DNA of 42,435 nucleotides from Thermoprotei archaeon (GTDB taxonomy: Archaea; Thermoproteota; Thermoprotei; QMSL01). A program made the translations under genes and the position numbers. The stretch spans positions 1-42,435 of the forward strand of contig QMSP01000016.1 of the NCBI GenBank assembly GCA_003650925.1. The letters run 5' to 3'. The notes under the pieces were generated by a model that worked only from the letters and a program-made list of their open reading frames with translations, was not told where the DNA came from and ran no database searches. Below are positions 22,339 to 30,700 of the stretch, one piece after another. Positions within the stretch are counted from its first letter, which is position 1; each line of letters starts with the position of its first letter.

Positions 22339-24588
22339 CTAGGCACTTAATATCTCGCTCTTTAGAGGCCTGTATAGTATTCCTCCACCCTTGAGGAATT
22401 TTGTCGAGAACTCATAGTAGACCAGCCTGAGGGCTTGTATGCCTACAGCGAAGCCCTCTATGCCCAACACTAGTATATTGGAGAATAGATAGCTTGGTAT
22501 GAGACCTATCATTCCTGCCAGTGCCTCTGCTAGGAGGCCAAAGGCCTCATGAGCTATAGCGAAGGCCGCTAGCCTTATGTATGATAGAGAGTTGGCTGGA
22601 TAGGCTACGAGTAGCTCTAGGAACTCCACGAGGCCCTCCATCAGACAGGCACCTATTGGCTCATGTTCCTCAAAATGTCTGTAGAGGGGGCCTAGCATTA
22701 CTGTCACCATCATTGCAAGCGCTACTGCCACGAACATTACATTATCTCCTTCAAGTAGAGCTCCCCAGTTGAAGTTGGTCTTAAGGAGTACAATAGCTAT
22801 ATTTATTCCAGCTATGTAGTATAGGAGACCTGCTAAGCCACGTCCACTGAGGAAGATCTCATAGATATCTCTCCTTATAACGCCATTCACGATGTTCAGG
22901 ACCATGCTTAATATCAGCTGTATTATCCCGAATATCAAGGCCACCCTTATTATGCCGAAGATGTCGTGTATGGGGCTTAGCAGAAGAGGCTTCATGATCT
23001 CCTTGAGGAAAGCTACACCATACAATACTCCGAAGGCTGTAGTGGAGATGCCACAGAGTGACATAAGGACTCCAAGGGTCTTGACTCCCTCAGGTGATAT
23101 CCCTAAGAATGGCTTTGCTGAGCGATAGCACAACAGTCCAAGCAAAGCGAGTACTGGGCCAAGCCCCATGTCCCCGAACATTAGTCCATACATGAGTATG
23201 AAGAGGACTGTGAAGAATGGTGTGGGGTTGATCTCCCAGTATGATGGTATGTCTCTTCCAAGAGTAAGCGCGAGCAGATATTTCATAGGCCCTTTATACT
23301 CCATCCTCACAGGCACTCTGTCCTCACGAGATGGACGGGCTATGATGAAGTCTATGATCCTAGGGACTGACTCCTTGATGGTGGCCTCGAGTGTCTTTGC
23401 ATATTCAGATGGTATCCAGCCCTCTATTATGCTGACATAGTGCCTTCTGAAGATCCTCAGCTTGTACACAGTGCCCTTCATGTACCTCATAGCGGCTACG
23501 AAGGGCTCGTACCTACACACCTCGGCATAAGAGCTTGATAGCTTGTCCGCCAGCTCGAGAAGCCTTTCCCTGGCTTTGCTAAGCTGTTCCTCTATGGGTT
23601 TTCTCATCTCAGGACTTAGCTCCTTCATGCTTGCTTCAAGACTATGTAAGGTTGAGAGCTCAGCGCTTATCTCTCTATACTCACTTCTGAGGGAGTCTAA
23701 AATGCTGGAGAGCTGTTCTATAAGTCCCTGAAGCTTGTCCACGCTTATAATCTCAGCAACGATCTTCCTTTCAAGAGCTCTCTTCAGAGGCTCGGGTACC
23801 TCGAGCTTCTCCCTTTCGAGAAGGTTCTCTACAGATGTTGCTAGCTGATGGAACTCCTTGGAAATCTCCAGAAATCTCTCTAAGAGAGATGCACGTCTCA
23901 TCCATTCCCTTTCTTCACTCTCTTTTATCTTAGTGATCATCTCAGATGCTATGTTAGCTAACTCTTCATACAGCCTTCTTTCATTAGTCTCAAGCATCTT
24001 TTTGGCTTTTATTGGATCAGGGTCTAGTCCCTCGGGAAGTCTAAGTAGTCTGAAGCCATACTGTCCAAGAAGAGCCTTGACTTTCTCCTCCTGCTGAGGG
24101 ACTCCTGACACGACTAAAAGGACTTTATCATCAAGTGTCCTACTCCAGTATGCGATATTATTCTTTCTGAGCATTGACTTAAGTTCAGATGCGAACTCCT
24201 TGTCCACAGTACCTGCATACACAAAGGTGTACTCGTGTCTACCGATCATATCGAGCTTTATCTTCATGTCAGCGAGGGCTTGAAGACACCTTTGTAACTC
24301 TCTTATTCTGAGTACTTTATGGTGTATTTCCCTTGCTCGCTCAATATACTCTCTCATCTCTCCACCAATAGCCTCCATGAGAACAATTACTTTATCTATG
24401 CCGAGATCCTCAATAGAGAGCTTTCTCTCAGCTATAAGTCTTAGTTCCCTTGGGATGGCTTTTGCTTCGGCTTCCTCAGGCTCTGCTATGTGTATTGCAC
24501 CTACTTTTACAAGGGCTTCTAAAGCTCTCTCCTCATGTTCTGGGGACACTATTATCCTGAACTTCATCATTGGAGGTGGCCTTAGCAC
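22339..24588 (-). CDS. atpI: A/V-type ATPase subunit I (membrane stator, a-like)
   Basis: Membrane subunit I forms the ion half-channels beside the K ring. The 749-residue protein has a cytoplasmic helical N-terminal half (1-420) and about seven to eight transmembrane segments after FFTVLFILMYGLMFGDMGLG. The essential arginine lies in YIRLAAFAIAHEAFGLL near the C-terminus. The start is GTG 24588 (MLRPPPMMKFRII), which fits the family's opening LRPEPM-KVRI pattern; ATG 24570 is an alternative. Promoter at 24617-24629 and a C/D sRNA candidate further upstream on the same strand. Confidence 0.94.
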   Translation of the reverse strand: MLRPPPMMKFRIIVSPEHEERALEALVKVGAIHIAEPEEAEAKAIPRELRLIAERKLSIEDLGIDKVIVLMEAIGGEMREYIERAREIHHKVLRIRELQRCLQALADMKIKLDMIGRHEYTFVYAGTVDKEFASELKSMLRKNNIAYWSRTLDDKVLLVVSGVPQQEEKVKALLGQYGFRLLRLPEGLDPDPIKAKKMLETNERRLYEELANIASEMITKIKESEEREWMRRASLLERFLEISKEFHQLATSVENLLEREKLEVPEPLKRALERKIVAEIISVDKLQGLIEQLSSILDSLRSEYREISAELSTLHSLEASMKELSPEMRKPIEEQLSKARERLLELADKLSSSYAEVCRYEPFVAAMRYMKGTVYKLRIFRRHYVSIIEGWIPSEYAKTLEATIKESVPRIIDFIIARPSREDRVPVRMEYKGPMKYLLALTLGRDIPSYWEINPTPFFTVLFILMYGLMFGDMGLGPVLALLGLLCYRSAKPFLGISPEGVKTLGVLMSLCGISTTAFGVLYGVAFLKEIMKPLLLSPIHDIFGIIRVALIFGIIQLILSMVLNIVNGVIRRDIYEIFLSGRGLAGLLYYIAGINIAIVLLKTNFNWGALLEGDNVMFVAVALAMMVTVMLGPLYRHFEEHEPIGACLMEGLVEFLELLVAYPANSLSYIRLAAFAIAHEAFGLLAEALAGMIGLIPSYLFSNILVLGIEGFAVGIQALRLVYYEFSTKFLKGGGILYRPLKSEILSA

Positions 24589-24616
24589 AGCAGAGCCCCA
24601 GTATGATTATAGTTAT

Positions 24617-24629
24617 CACTTAATAAGTC
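24617..24629 (-). promoter_or_regulatory. TATA box of atpI
   Basis: The minus strand reads gacttattaagtg, nearly the same as the atpK element (aacttattaag). It predicts a start near 24597, just before GTG 24588. The shared element may coordinate the two membrane subunits; that is inference. Confidence 0.55.
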
Positions 24630-24649
24630 TTCTTTCGGAAGTTGACAAA

Positions 24650-24712
24650 GTGACTCCGAGATCGAAGGCTTCATCACCAATCAGCCGCGTGCTGCTTCTT
24701 CATCGTCAACTG
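24650..24712 (-). ncRNA. Box C/D sRNA candidate upstream of atpI
   Basis: Minus-strand reading: C-like acgatga (24706-24700), 15-nt guide agaagcagcacgcgg, D' ctga (24684-24681), 4-nt spacer ttgg, C' tgatga (24676-24671), 12-nt guide agccttcgatct, D-like cgga (24658-24655). The flanks gac and gtc form a terminal stem. A TATA element gatttaatag (24731-24740) predicts a start near 24710, right before the C box. The D box is one base from CTGA, as in the candidate at 8691. Confidence 0.55.
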
Positions 24713-24776
24713 TCAGTATGAGCAAAGTAGCTATTAAATCTACTCGCTAGAGGAACTTCATCCAACGAGTTGAGGC

Positions 24777-25493
24777 CTAGATGAAGGACAAAATTCCTCT
24801 CTTCAAGGACACTTCTATTCTGAATATTCTCTTGAAGGCTGCAAAGGACACATTATATATTGGAACACCATTAAAGTCTATGGAGAACACCTTGCTTCTG
24901 TGAGCATGAGCGTGGATCGCAAGAATGGGCTTATACCTGCTTATCAATACTTCCACTTTTCTTGAGCCAAGCTCAGGCCATATTCGCCTATCCTCGCCAC
25001 TCAGAGTCCTATAGGTTACAGAGTAGTGAGAGACCAGGATTGTTGGATGTGGAGAACGCTTCAGCATATCCTCTAGCTTCATTAGGCGGTCAGAGTATCT
25101 TTTCTCGATATCGGGTATATTCTTGGCCTGCCATCTAGTAGGCCTGTCAAGCACTCCTCTAGTGCCAATGATGCGTATAACTTGGTCATTCGTCTTCAAG
25201 TCATGATATTCATCGCTTAGCCATATAACCTCAGGATAGAGCTTCCTGAATCTGTCCTCTAGGTCCTCATAGTCTTCATTTCCAAAGACCACTATTAAAG
25301 GGCCCTTGTATCTTCGTCTAATGGCTGAGAAGACATGTGAAGCAGCTCCTACGTTGCCTTTATATACTACATCACCAGCTATGATGAAGGCTACACAATC
25401 AGAGAGAGGGGTTCTGTCCAAGGCCTTGATGAAGTCTGTGAGGTACTTGGGAGAATGTATGTCTGCTGTAGCAGCTATGACGAACTTCTGCAA
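24777..25493 (-). CDS. Calcineurin-like metallophosphoesterase
   Basis: Binuclear-metal phosphoesterase of 238 residues. Motifs in order: D11-I-H13 (TADIHS), GD at 40-41 (IIAGDVV), GNED at 71-74 in place of the more usual GNH[DE], SHYS (near 157) and HAHAH (near 196). The metal ligands are therefore present, with the GNED variant lacking the catalytic histidine of many family members. Substrate unknown; relatives include phosphodiesterases and nucleases. TTG start after aggtg. Convergent with nothing close; it faces away from the deaminase gene. Confidence 0.82.
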   Translation of the reverse strand: MQKFVIAATADIHSPKYLTDFIKALDRTPLSDCVAFIIAGDVVYKGNVGAASHVFSAIRRRYKGPLIVVFGNEDYEDLEDRFRKLYPEVIWLSDEYHDLKTNDQVIRIIGTRGVLDRPTRWQAKNIPDIEKRYSDRLMKLEDMLKRSPHPTILVSHYSVTYRTLSGEDRRIWPELGSRKVEVLISRYKPILAIHAHAHRSKVFSIDFNGVPIYNVSFAAFKRIFRIEVSLKRGILSFI

Positions 25494-25587
25494 GCATAGA
25501 CACCTGTTCGCTTAGGATTAGTGAGTAGAGTGTGATATATCTCTTTTTAACCCTCAAGAAGTCTCTAATCTATTATGGGGAGGCATT

Positions 25588-26898
25588 TTGGTCAGCATAT
25601 TACTCAAGGATTGTAGCTGGATCCTGACAATGAATCCCCCCGACAAGGTATTGAAGAATGTCTCCATCTACATCGAGGACAGTTTCATAGTTGAGATAGG
25701 GCCTGCAAAGCCTGAAGCTGAGTATGTTATTGACTGTAGAGGATGCGCTGTGATGCCAGGTCTTGTCAATCTTCACACTCATGCTGCTATGAGCCTTCTA
25801 AGGGGATATGCAGATGATATGCCGCTGGACGTGTGGCTTAAGGAGAAGATATGGCCCATTGAGGAGAAAATGAGAGCAGAAGATGTCTATATAGGGTCAT
25901 TGCTCAGCTGTGTGGAGATGGTCAAGGCAGGCATAACATGTTTCGTCGACATGTACTGGTTTAGTGAGGAAGTATGCAAGGCAGCTTCGAAGGTGGGCAT
26001 AAGAGCACTAGTTACATGCGGAACTCTTGACCTAGGGCAGCCAGAAAGGGCTGAGAAGGAGATTGAACGAGTCAAGAAATTCCTGGAGTTTGTCAAGGGA
26101 CTTAAAGATCCCAAGATAAAGGCAGGCATAGGGCCTCATGCTCCATATACCTGCTCAAAGGACTTCCTTGAGAAGCTCAGGTCCATTGCCGAGAAAGAGA
26201 AGGTACCTATCCACATACACGTAGCTGAGACTCAGGAGGAGCAAACGAAGTTCGAGAAGGAACAAGGCATGAGAGAGGTTGAATATCTGGAGAAGCTGGG
26301 TCTTCTAGGGCCTGATGTCATAATGGCTCACTGTATATGGTTGAGTAAGGAGGAGCTCGATATAATGGCTAAATACGGAGTTAAAGTAGCCCATTGCCCG
26401 ATAGCCAACATGAAGATAGGTCAGGGAGGCGTAGCTCCCATTCCTGAGATGTTAAGAAAGGGGATAAAAGTAGGGCTTGGAACTGATGGGCCTGCAAGCA
26501 ATAATGACTTAGACCTGCTCGAGACCATGAAGTTTGCAGCTCTTCTACACAAGCTTCACCTACGTAATCCAGCCATCATGAGGGCTCAGGACGTCCTCGT
26601 CATGGCCACTAGAAATGGATACGAAGCTGTAGGTTTCGAAGGAGTGAAAGGTGTTGTAGAGGAGGGTGTTAAGGCCGATATCATAGTGATCGACATGAGG
26701 AAAGCTCGATTCACGCCTGTACATGAGGTAAGCACCGTGCTCTCGCACCTGGTATATGTCGCTAAAGGTAATGATGTGAGGGATGTCATAGTGGATGGTA
26801 AAGTCGTAGTCAAGGATGGCAAAGTAGTCACGGTAAATGAGGAAGATGTATTGAACTTAGCTCAGAAAACAGCCCTAGACTTGGTCACAAGGAGGTAG
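25588..26898 (+). CDS. mtaD: 5'-methylthioadenosine/S-adenosylhomocysteine deaminase-type amidohydrolase
   Basis: Amidohydrolase of 436 residues, most like MTA/SAH deaminases that recycle the by-products of S-adenosylmethionine use. Metal and active-site motifs are NLHTHAAMSLLRG (His63, His65), HIHVAETQEE (near 209), MAHCIWL (near 247) and LGTDGPASNNDLDLL (near 298). The window encodes several SAM-dependent methyltransferases (fibrillarin, Trm1) that produce SAH, which fits the role. Start is TTG 25588 after ggggagg, or GTG 25591. Related enzymes deaminate guanine or atrazine-like compounds, but the SAH-type motifs fit best. Confidence 0.87.
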   Translation: MVSILLKDCSWILTMNPPDKVLKNVSIYIEDSFIVEIGPAKPEAEYVIDCRGCAVMPGLVNLHTHAAMSLLRGYADDMPLDVWLKEKIWPIEEKMRAEDVYIGSLLSCVEMVKAGITCFVDMYWFSEEVCKAASKVGIRALVTCGTLDLGQPERAEKEIERVKKFLEFVKGLKDPKIKAGIGPHAPYTCSKDFLEKLRSIAEKEKVPIHIHVAETQEEQTKFEKEQGMREVEYLEKLGLLGPDVIMAHCIWLSKEELDIMAKYGVKVAHCPIANMKIGQGGVAPIPEMLRKGIKVGLGTDGPASNNDLDLLETMKFAALLHKLHLRNPAIMRAQDVLVMATRNGYEAVGFEGVKGVVEEGVKADIIVIDMRKARFTPVHEVSTVLSHLVYVAKGNDVRDVIVDGKVVVKDGKVVTVNEEDVLNLAQKTALDLVTRR

Positions 26899-27234
26899 CT
26901 CCAGGATCTCAAGAAGTTCCTCCTGGACTTCGTCATCGGGCTTATTGCTTTCTATGAGCTGATATTCGGCATAGCCAGGCTTCCTCTTCTCAAGCTTTAC
27001 ACCCACCAGTTCCATGGCCTTCACAAGAGGGTGTGTCTTTACCGTGACGAAGGCCCTTAAGATGTTAGAGATCGTGGCTTCTTGAAGCTCTATGATGATG
27101 CCTTGCTTCAACTCAAGCACAACTCTTACGTGCTGGTGACCTTTAGGCACCCCTACCAATACACGTTTTACATTACAGTTTCGTACAAGGACCTTTCTAT
27201 GGCCCCTGTGTGAATGCTTATCCAGCTCATGCAT
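26875..27234 (-). CDS. Uncharacterised conserved-looking protein, 119 residues
   Basis: I do not recognise a family. The protein is soluble, with a His/Arg-rich start (HELDKHSHRGHRKVLVRN), alternating hydrophobic strands (VRVVLELKQGIIIELQEATI), a central FVTVKTHPLVKAMELVGVKL and a C-terminal acidic helix. The well-placed TATA element at 27270-27280, a leader of about 15 nt and an ATG start support a real gene. Its end overlaps the convergent deaminase gene by 24 bases. Confidence 0.6.
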   Translation of the reverse strand: MHELDKHSHRGHRKVLVRNCNVKRVLVGVPKGHQHVRVVLELKQGIIIELQEATISNILRAFVTVKTHPLVKAMELVGVKLEKRKPGYAEYQLIESNKPDDEVQEELLEILELPPCDQV

Positions 27235-27269
27235 ATTGACACACTGAATAGTCCTTGGCTGAGGAAGTC

Positions 27270-27280
27270 TTTAAATATCA
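27270..27280. promoter_or_regulatory. Symmetric TATA box between a protein gene and a C/D sRNA
   Basis: tttaaatatca reads as a TATA box both ways. On the minus strand it predicts a start near 27249 for the gene at 27234. On the plus strand it predicts a start near 27300, at the terminal stem of the C/D sRNA. Confidence 0.5.
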
Positions 27281-27297
27281 CGTGATGCTATCTCCTA

Positions 27298-27362
27298 GAT
27301 GAATGATGAGACGATGGTAAAGTGAGCGAAAGCAATGAACGATAATGGGCGGACTGACCATC
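27298..27362 (+). ncRNA. Box C/D sRNA candidate
   Basis: Perfect C atgatga (27303-27309), 12-nt guide gacgatggtaaa, D'-like gtga (27322-27325), a degenerate C' region, guide ending in taatgggcgga, perfect D ctga (27354-27357). gatg (27298-27301) and catc (27359-27362) form a terminal stem. The TATA element at 27270-27280 is correctly placed. The internal boxes are poor, so possibly only the D guide is functional. Confidence 0.55.
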
Positions 27363-27367
27363 GAGTG

Positions 27368-27652
27368 TCAGCCCCTCTCTACGCGCTTGATTATGCCACT
27401 TAAGCTCTGACTCGATAGGAACTCCTTCATGGCCTTATACACTCCCTCCTTTATCGCTTCATATATTATGTTAAGCAGCACAGCCTCCTTACTTATATGA
27501 GGATTTCTACGACTAAGGTTTCTATAGGCCTCTTCCAAGGCACTCTGGAAGGTATCTCTTATGGCCCAATATATGGCCTCGTATACCTTCTCCGGCTCTA
27601 TATCACTTAGGCCTATACCCCTTGGCCTTTCACTCGACATCAATTCCACCAT
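27368..27652 (-). CDS. Uncharacterised small helical protein, 94 residues
   Basis: No recognised family. Predicted mostly alpha-helical (EKVYEAIYWAIRDTFQSALE and LNIIYEAIKEGVYKAMKEFL) with no membrane segment or cysteine. It has its own TATA-like element (aaatatag, about 27675-27682), which predicts an essentially leaderless start at the ATG 27652. The repeated aromatic/alanine spacing in the two helices suggests a helical bundle or dimer. Role unknown. Confidence 0.55.
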   Translation of the reverse strand: MVELMSSERPRGIGLSDIEPEKVYEAIYWAIRDTFQSALEEAYRNLSRRNPHISKEAVLLNIIYEAIKEGVYKAMKEFLSSQSLSGIIKRVERG

Positions 27653-27775
27653 AACTTCATTGAAATAAGAGCTGAAATATAGTTGGCTGTCATGTCATTA
27701 TTTCAAACTCTTATTTTAAAATAGTCAACGCTTATTAGGTTAGCTGTTTTTCTAATTCTAATCGGTGAAAAGCTC

Positions 27776-28792
27776 ATGACATTAACTGTAGTCGTAGGTG
27801 GCTTCTTTGGTGATGAGGGCAAGGGCAAGATAGTATCCTATCTCGCCTTAAAGGATAAAATTGATGTGGCCGTTAGGACGGGATCGGTGAATGCAGGACA
27901 CACAGTGGTCTTTCAAGGAAAGACGATAAAGCTGAGAATGATACCTAGCGCCTTTGTCTACGATAAATGTAGATTATTAATAGGGCCTGGAGCTAACGTA
28001 AATCCCAAGATATTCCTTAAGGAAGTAGAGGCTCTAAAGGTTCACGATAGAGTCGGACTTGATGCTCAATGCTCAATAATAGAGGAGAAGCACATTGTAA
28101 GAGATAGGACAGATGAACATCTAGCCAAGAAGATTGGAAGCACAGGACAGGGAGTAGGGCCAGCCATAGAGGATAGAGTTCGAAGAGTAGCCAAGCTTGC
28201 TAAAGACGTAGAGGAGCTCAAGCCTTATATAACTGATGTCCCCTATGAAGTGAATAAAGCACTCGATGAAGGAAAGAAAGTGTTGCTTGAAGGTACTCAA
28301 GGCCTGTTCTTATCATTATACCATGGAACATACCCCTATGTTACCAGTCGTGACACAAGCGCTGCAGCAGTCTGTAGTGAAGTGGGAGTCGGACCTAGAA
28401 GAGTTGATGAGGTGATAGTGGTATTCAAGGCTTATGTTACTCGAGTAGGAGGAGGACCTCTTGAGGGTGAGCTGCCAATGGAAGAAGCCAAGAGAAGGGG
28501 ATGGTTGGAGATAGCTACAGTCACGGGTAGAATAAGGAGAGCAGCACCTTTCAACTTCAAGATGGCCAAGAGAGCAGTTATGATTAATAGCGCTACACAG
28601 ATAGCTTTAACAAAGATGGACGTGCTGTTCCCTGAGTGTAAGGGCGTTAGAGAATATGATGAACTGTCAAGAGAGGCGAAAGAGTTCATAGAGCGAATAG
28701 AAAAGGAGACTGGAGTTAAGGTTACCTTAATTGGTACAGGCGCTGATGTCTTTGATATAATAGATAGAAGAGGCGAGTTCATGAGGAGGTAG
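27776..28792 (+). CDS. purA: Adenylosuccinate synthetase
   Basis: Catalyses the GTP-dependent joining of IMP and aspartate, the first step from IMP to AMP. The active-site motif GDEGKGK is at 12-18 and NAGHT at 40-44. GSTGQGVGPAIEDRVRR (near 122), EGTQGLFLSLYHGTYPYVTSRD (quoted as EGTQGLFLSLYHGTYPYVTS) and GGGPLEGELP are also conserved. At 338 residues it is the short archaeal form, missing segments present in the roughly 430-residue bacterial enzymes. Its end overlaps the convergent gatE end by 14 bases. Confidence 0.95.
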   Translation: MTLTVVVGGFFGDEGKGKIVSYLALKDKIDVAVRTGSVNAGHTVVFQGKTIKLRMIPSAFVYDKCRLLIGPGANVNPKIFLKEVEALKVHDRVGLDAQCSIIEEKHIVRDRTDEHLAKKIGSTGQGVGPAIEDRVRRVAKLAKDVEELKPYITDVPYEVNKALDEGKKVLLEGTQGLFLSLYHGTYPYVTSRDTSAAAVCSEVGVGPRRVDEVIVVFKAYVTRVGGGPLEGELPMEEAKRRGWLEIATVTGRIRRAAPFNFKMAKRAVMINSATQIALTKMDVLFPECKGVREYDELSREAKEFIERIEKETGVKVTLIGTGADVFDIIDRRGEFMRR

Positions 28793-30698
28793 AGGACTTT
28801 ATCTTCTCTGATACAATTCTTCTGACTGTTTCTGCTACTATCCTTCCATCAATTCTTCCACGCACTCTTTTCATCACCATGCCCATAATGGGCTTCCAGG
28901 CTCTCTCACCAAGTTTATTTATAAGTGCTATGTTTGCATCCACGATCTCCTTGACAAGCGACTCCAGCTCCTCTCTAGTGATGGCCTTAATGCCTAGCTT
29001 CTCTATTGCCTTCAATACTGTGCACTCAGGATTTCTAGCAACGTATTCAAGGATCTTGGGGATGGCCTCCTTAGCTATAAGACCCTTCTCTAGACACTCA
29101 AAGAGCTCTTCCAGGTGCTCATCCATTATGTTATCAACTGGAACTCCATCTCTAGCAAGGCTCTTAATGGTTTGTTCTAAGGTAGTAGCTATGAGCGTAG
29201 GCGAGACCGATTTATGTCTTGAAACTAATTTCTCGAAGAGGTCAAGCCTGTAGGAGGCAAGCATTTGCTTGGCTAACTCCCTGCTCAGACCATAGACTTT
29301 AACAAATTTCTCAAATTTCTTCTCAGGTGGCTCAGGCAGCATTTTCCTTATTTTCTCCAGCCTCTCTATGGTTATGAATATAGGCCTTACATCAGTCTCA
29401 GGATACATCCTAGCTGCTCCTGGTCTCGGCCTACTGTAGTGAGTTGTACCATCAGGATTGTAGCCTCTCGTCTCTTCTGGAACTCCTTTTAGCGCCATTT
29501 TAGCTCTCCTGGCCACAGCTTTAAGGGCTTCTATCACCTTGCTCTCCTCATCGGCTATGATTACAACAGCATCACTTAGATTGGCATGAACTCTTGTACG
29601 AAGTTTCGATACCTCATCTGAGGATATGCCATATCCAGGTAGCTCATCGGTATGGAATAGGCCTTTAACACCTCCCCAGAATCTAGCATAATCGGCCAGT
29701 TCTGTTCCAAATCTTCTTCCTGGCTGAAGTTCAAAGCCAAGGAGGCCAGAGAATTTGGGAAGCTTCAATGCATAGACTACATGACCTCTTTTGATGGCGT
29801 TTGCTATTATTCTGCACTTGGTGTTCTGAAATACATCAGTAATATCCACGAACTCATCAACTATGTCATCTTCCCTCACTCCTCTTTTGAGGAGCTCATC
29901 TCTTATCTTGAGGAGATTTACCTGTCTTAGCACCTCATATTCCACAATCTTGGCAAGGAGACCAAGCTCCTGGACGCCTTTTATTTCTATCTTAGCTCCT
30001 CCTTTGATGGATATGTTCAGGTCTTGCCTTATGGTTCCAATACCTCTCTTGACCTTACCTGTCATTCTCAAGATCTGCCCTATTTTGTAGGCTACTCGTT
30101 CAACCTGCTCAGGGTTTTTGAGCACAGGGGCTGTGGCTATCTCAATGAGAGGAATACCTAGCCTGTCAAGTCTATAATATACCTCTTTCTCTTTTTCGCC
30201 CATCTTCCTGGCGGCATCTTCCTCTAAACATATCGTCTGTATAGGAACCTTCCCCTCTATATCATCCACATAACCTCCAAGGGCTATGATTGCTGTTCGT
30301 TGAAAACCTGTAGTATTTGAGCCGTCTATCACTATCTTTCTCATAACGTGGATCTCATCGACAGGCCTAGCATGCAGCATTAAGGCTACCATCAGGGCAA
30401 TATCAATTGCTTCTGGGTTCAGATCATGAGGAGGCTCCTCATCGTGCTCAACAAGACATACGCTATCATCATATGACTCATATACATAAACCCTACCTCT
30501 CTTAAATTCAAACAATGCTGCAGGATCCACTTCGCCTAGCTCGCTCTGAGTAGGTCTGAGGTAGCGCCTGAAGTTGACCGAGGGACTCTCCTTCCTAAGC
30601 CTTGTGGGACATGCACAGAAGAGTTTGTGTTTCGTATCCAGCTGTTGGTGCATTTCAAGGCCAACCTTCAGACCAAGAGCAGAGTAGTCAAGCTTCAT
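28779..30698 (-). CDS. gatE: Glu-tRNA(Gln) amidotransferase subunit E
   Basis: GatE is the kinase/amidotransferase subunit of archaeal GatDE, which converts Glu-tRNA(Gln) to Gln-tRNA(Gln), needed when no glutaminyl-tRNA synthetase is present. The N-terminal cradle opens GLKVGLEMHQQLDTKHKLFC. Family motifs include KIVIDGSNTTGFQRTAIIALGG (quoted as IDGSNTTGFQRT), VKRGIGTIRQDLNISI and ARMYPETDVRPI. The C-terminal YqeY-like tail ends in WKPIMGMVMKRVRGRIDGR. Length 639 is normal. Two bases separate it from gatD, so both subunits are co-transcribed. Confidence 0.97.
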   Translation of the reverse strand: MKLDYSALGLKVGLEMHQQLDTKHKLFCACPTRLRKESPSVNFRRYLRPTQSELGEVDPAALFEFKRGRVYVYESYDDSVCLVEHDEEPPHDLNPEAIDIALMVALMLHARPVDEIHVMRKIVIDGSNTTGFQRTAIIALGGYVDDIEGKVPIQTICLEEDAARKMGEKEKEVYYRLDRLGIPLIEIATAPVLKNPEQVERVAYKIGQILRMTGKVKRGIGTIRQDLNISIKGGAKIEIKGVQELGLLAKIVEYEVLRQVNLLKIRDELLKRGVREDDIVDEFVDITDVFQNTKCRIIANAIKRGHVVYALKLPKFSGLLGFELQPGRRFGTELADYARFWGGVKGLFHTDELPGYGISSDEVSKLRTRVHANLSDAVVIIADEESKVIEALKAVARRAKMALKGVPEETRGYNPDGTTHYSRPRPGAARMYPETDVRPIFITIERLEKIRKMLPEPPEKKFEKFVKVYGLSRELAKQMLASYRLDLFEKLVSRHKSVSPTLIATTLEQTIKSLARDGVPVDNIMDEHLEELFECLEKGLIAKEAIPKILEYVARNPECTVLKAIEKLGIKAITREELESLVKEIVDANIALINKLGERAWKPIMGMVMKRVRGRIDGRIVAETVRRIVSEKIKSSTSS

Positions 30699-30700
30699 GT

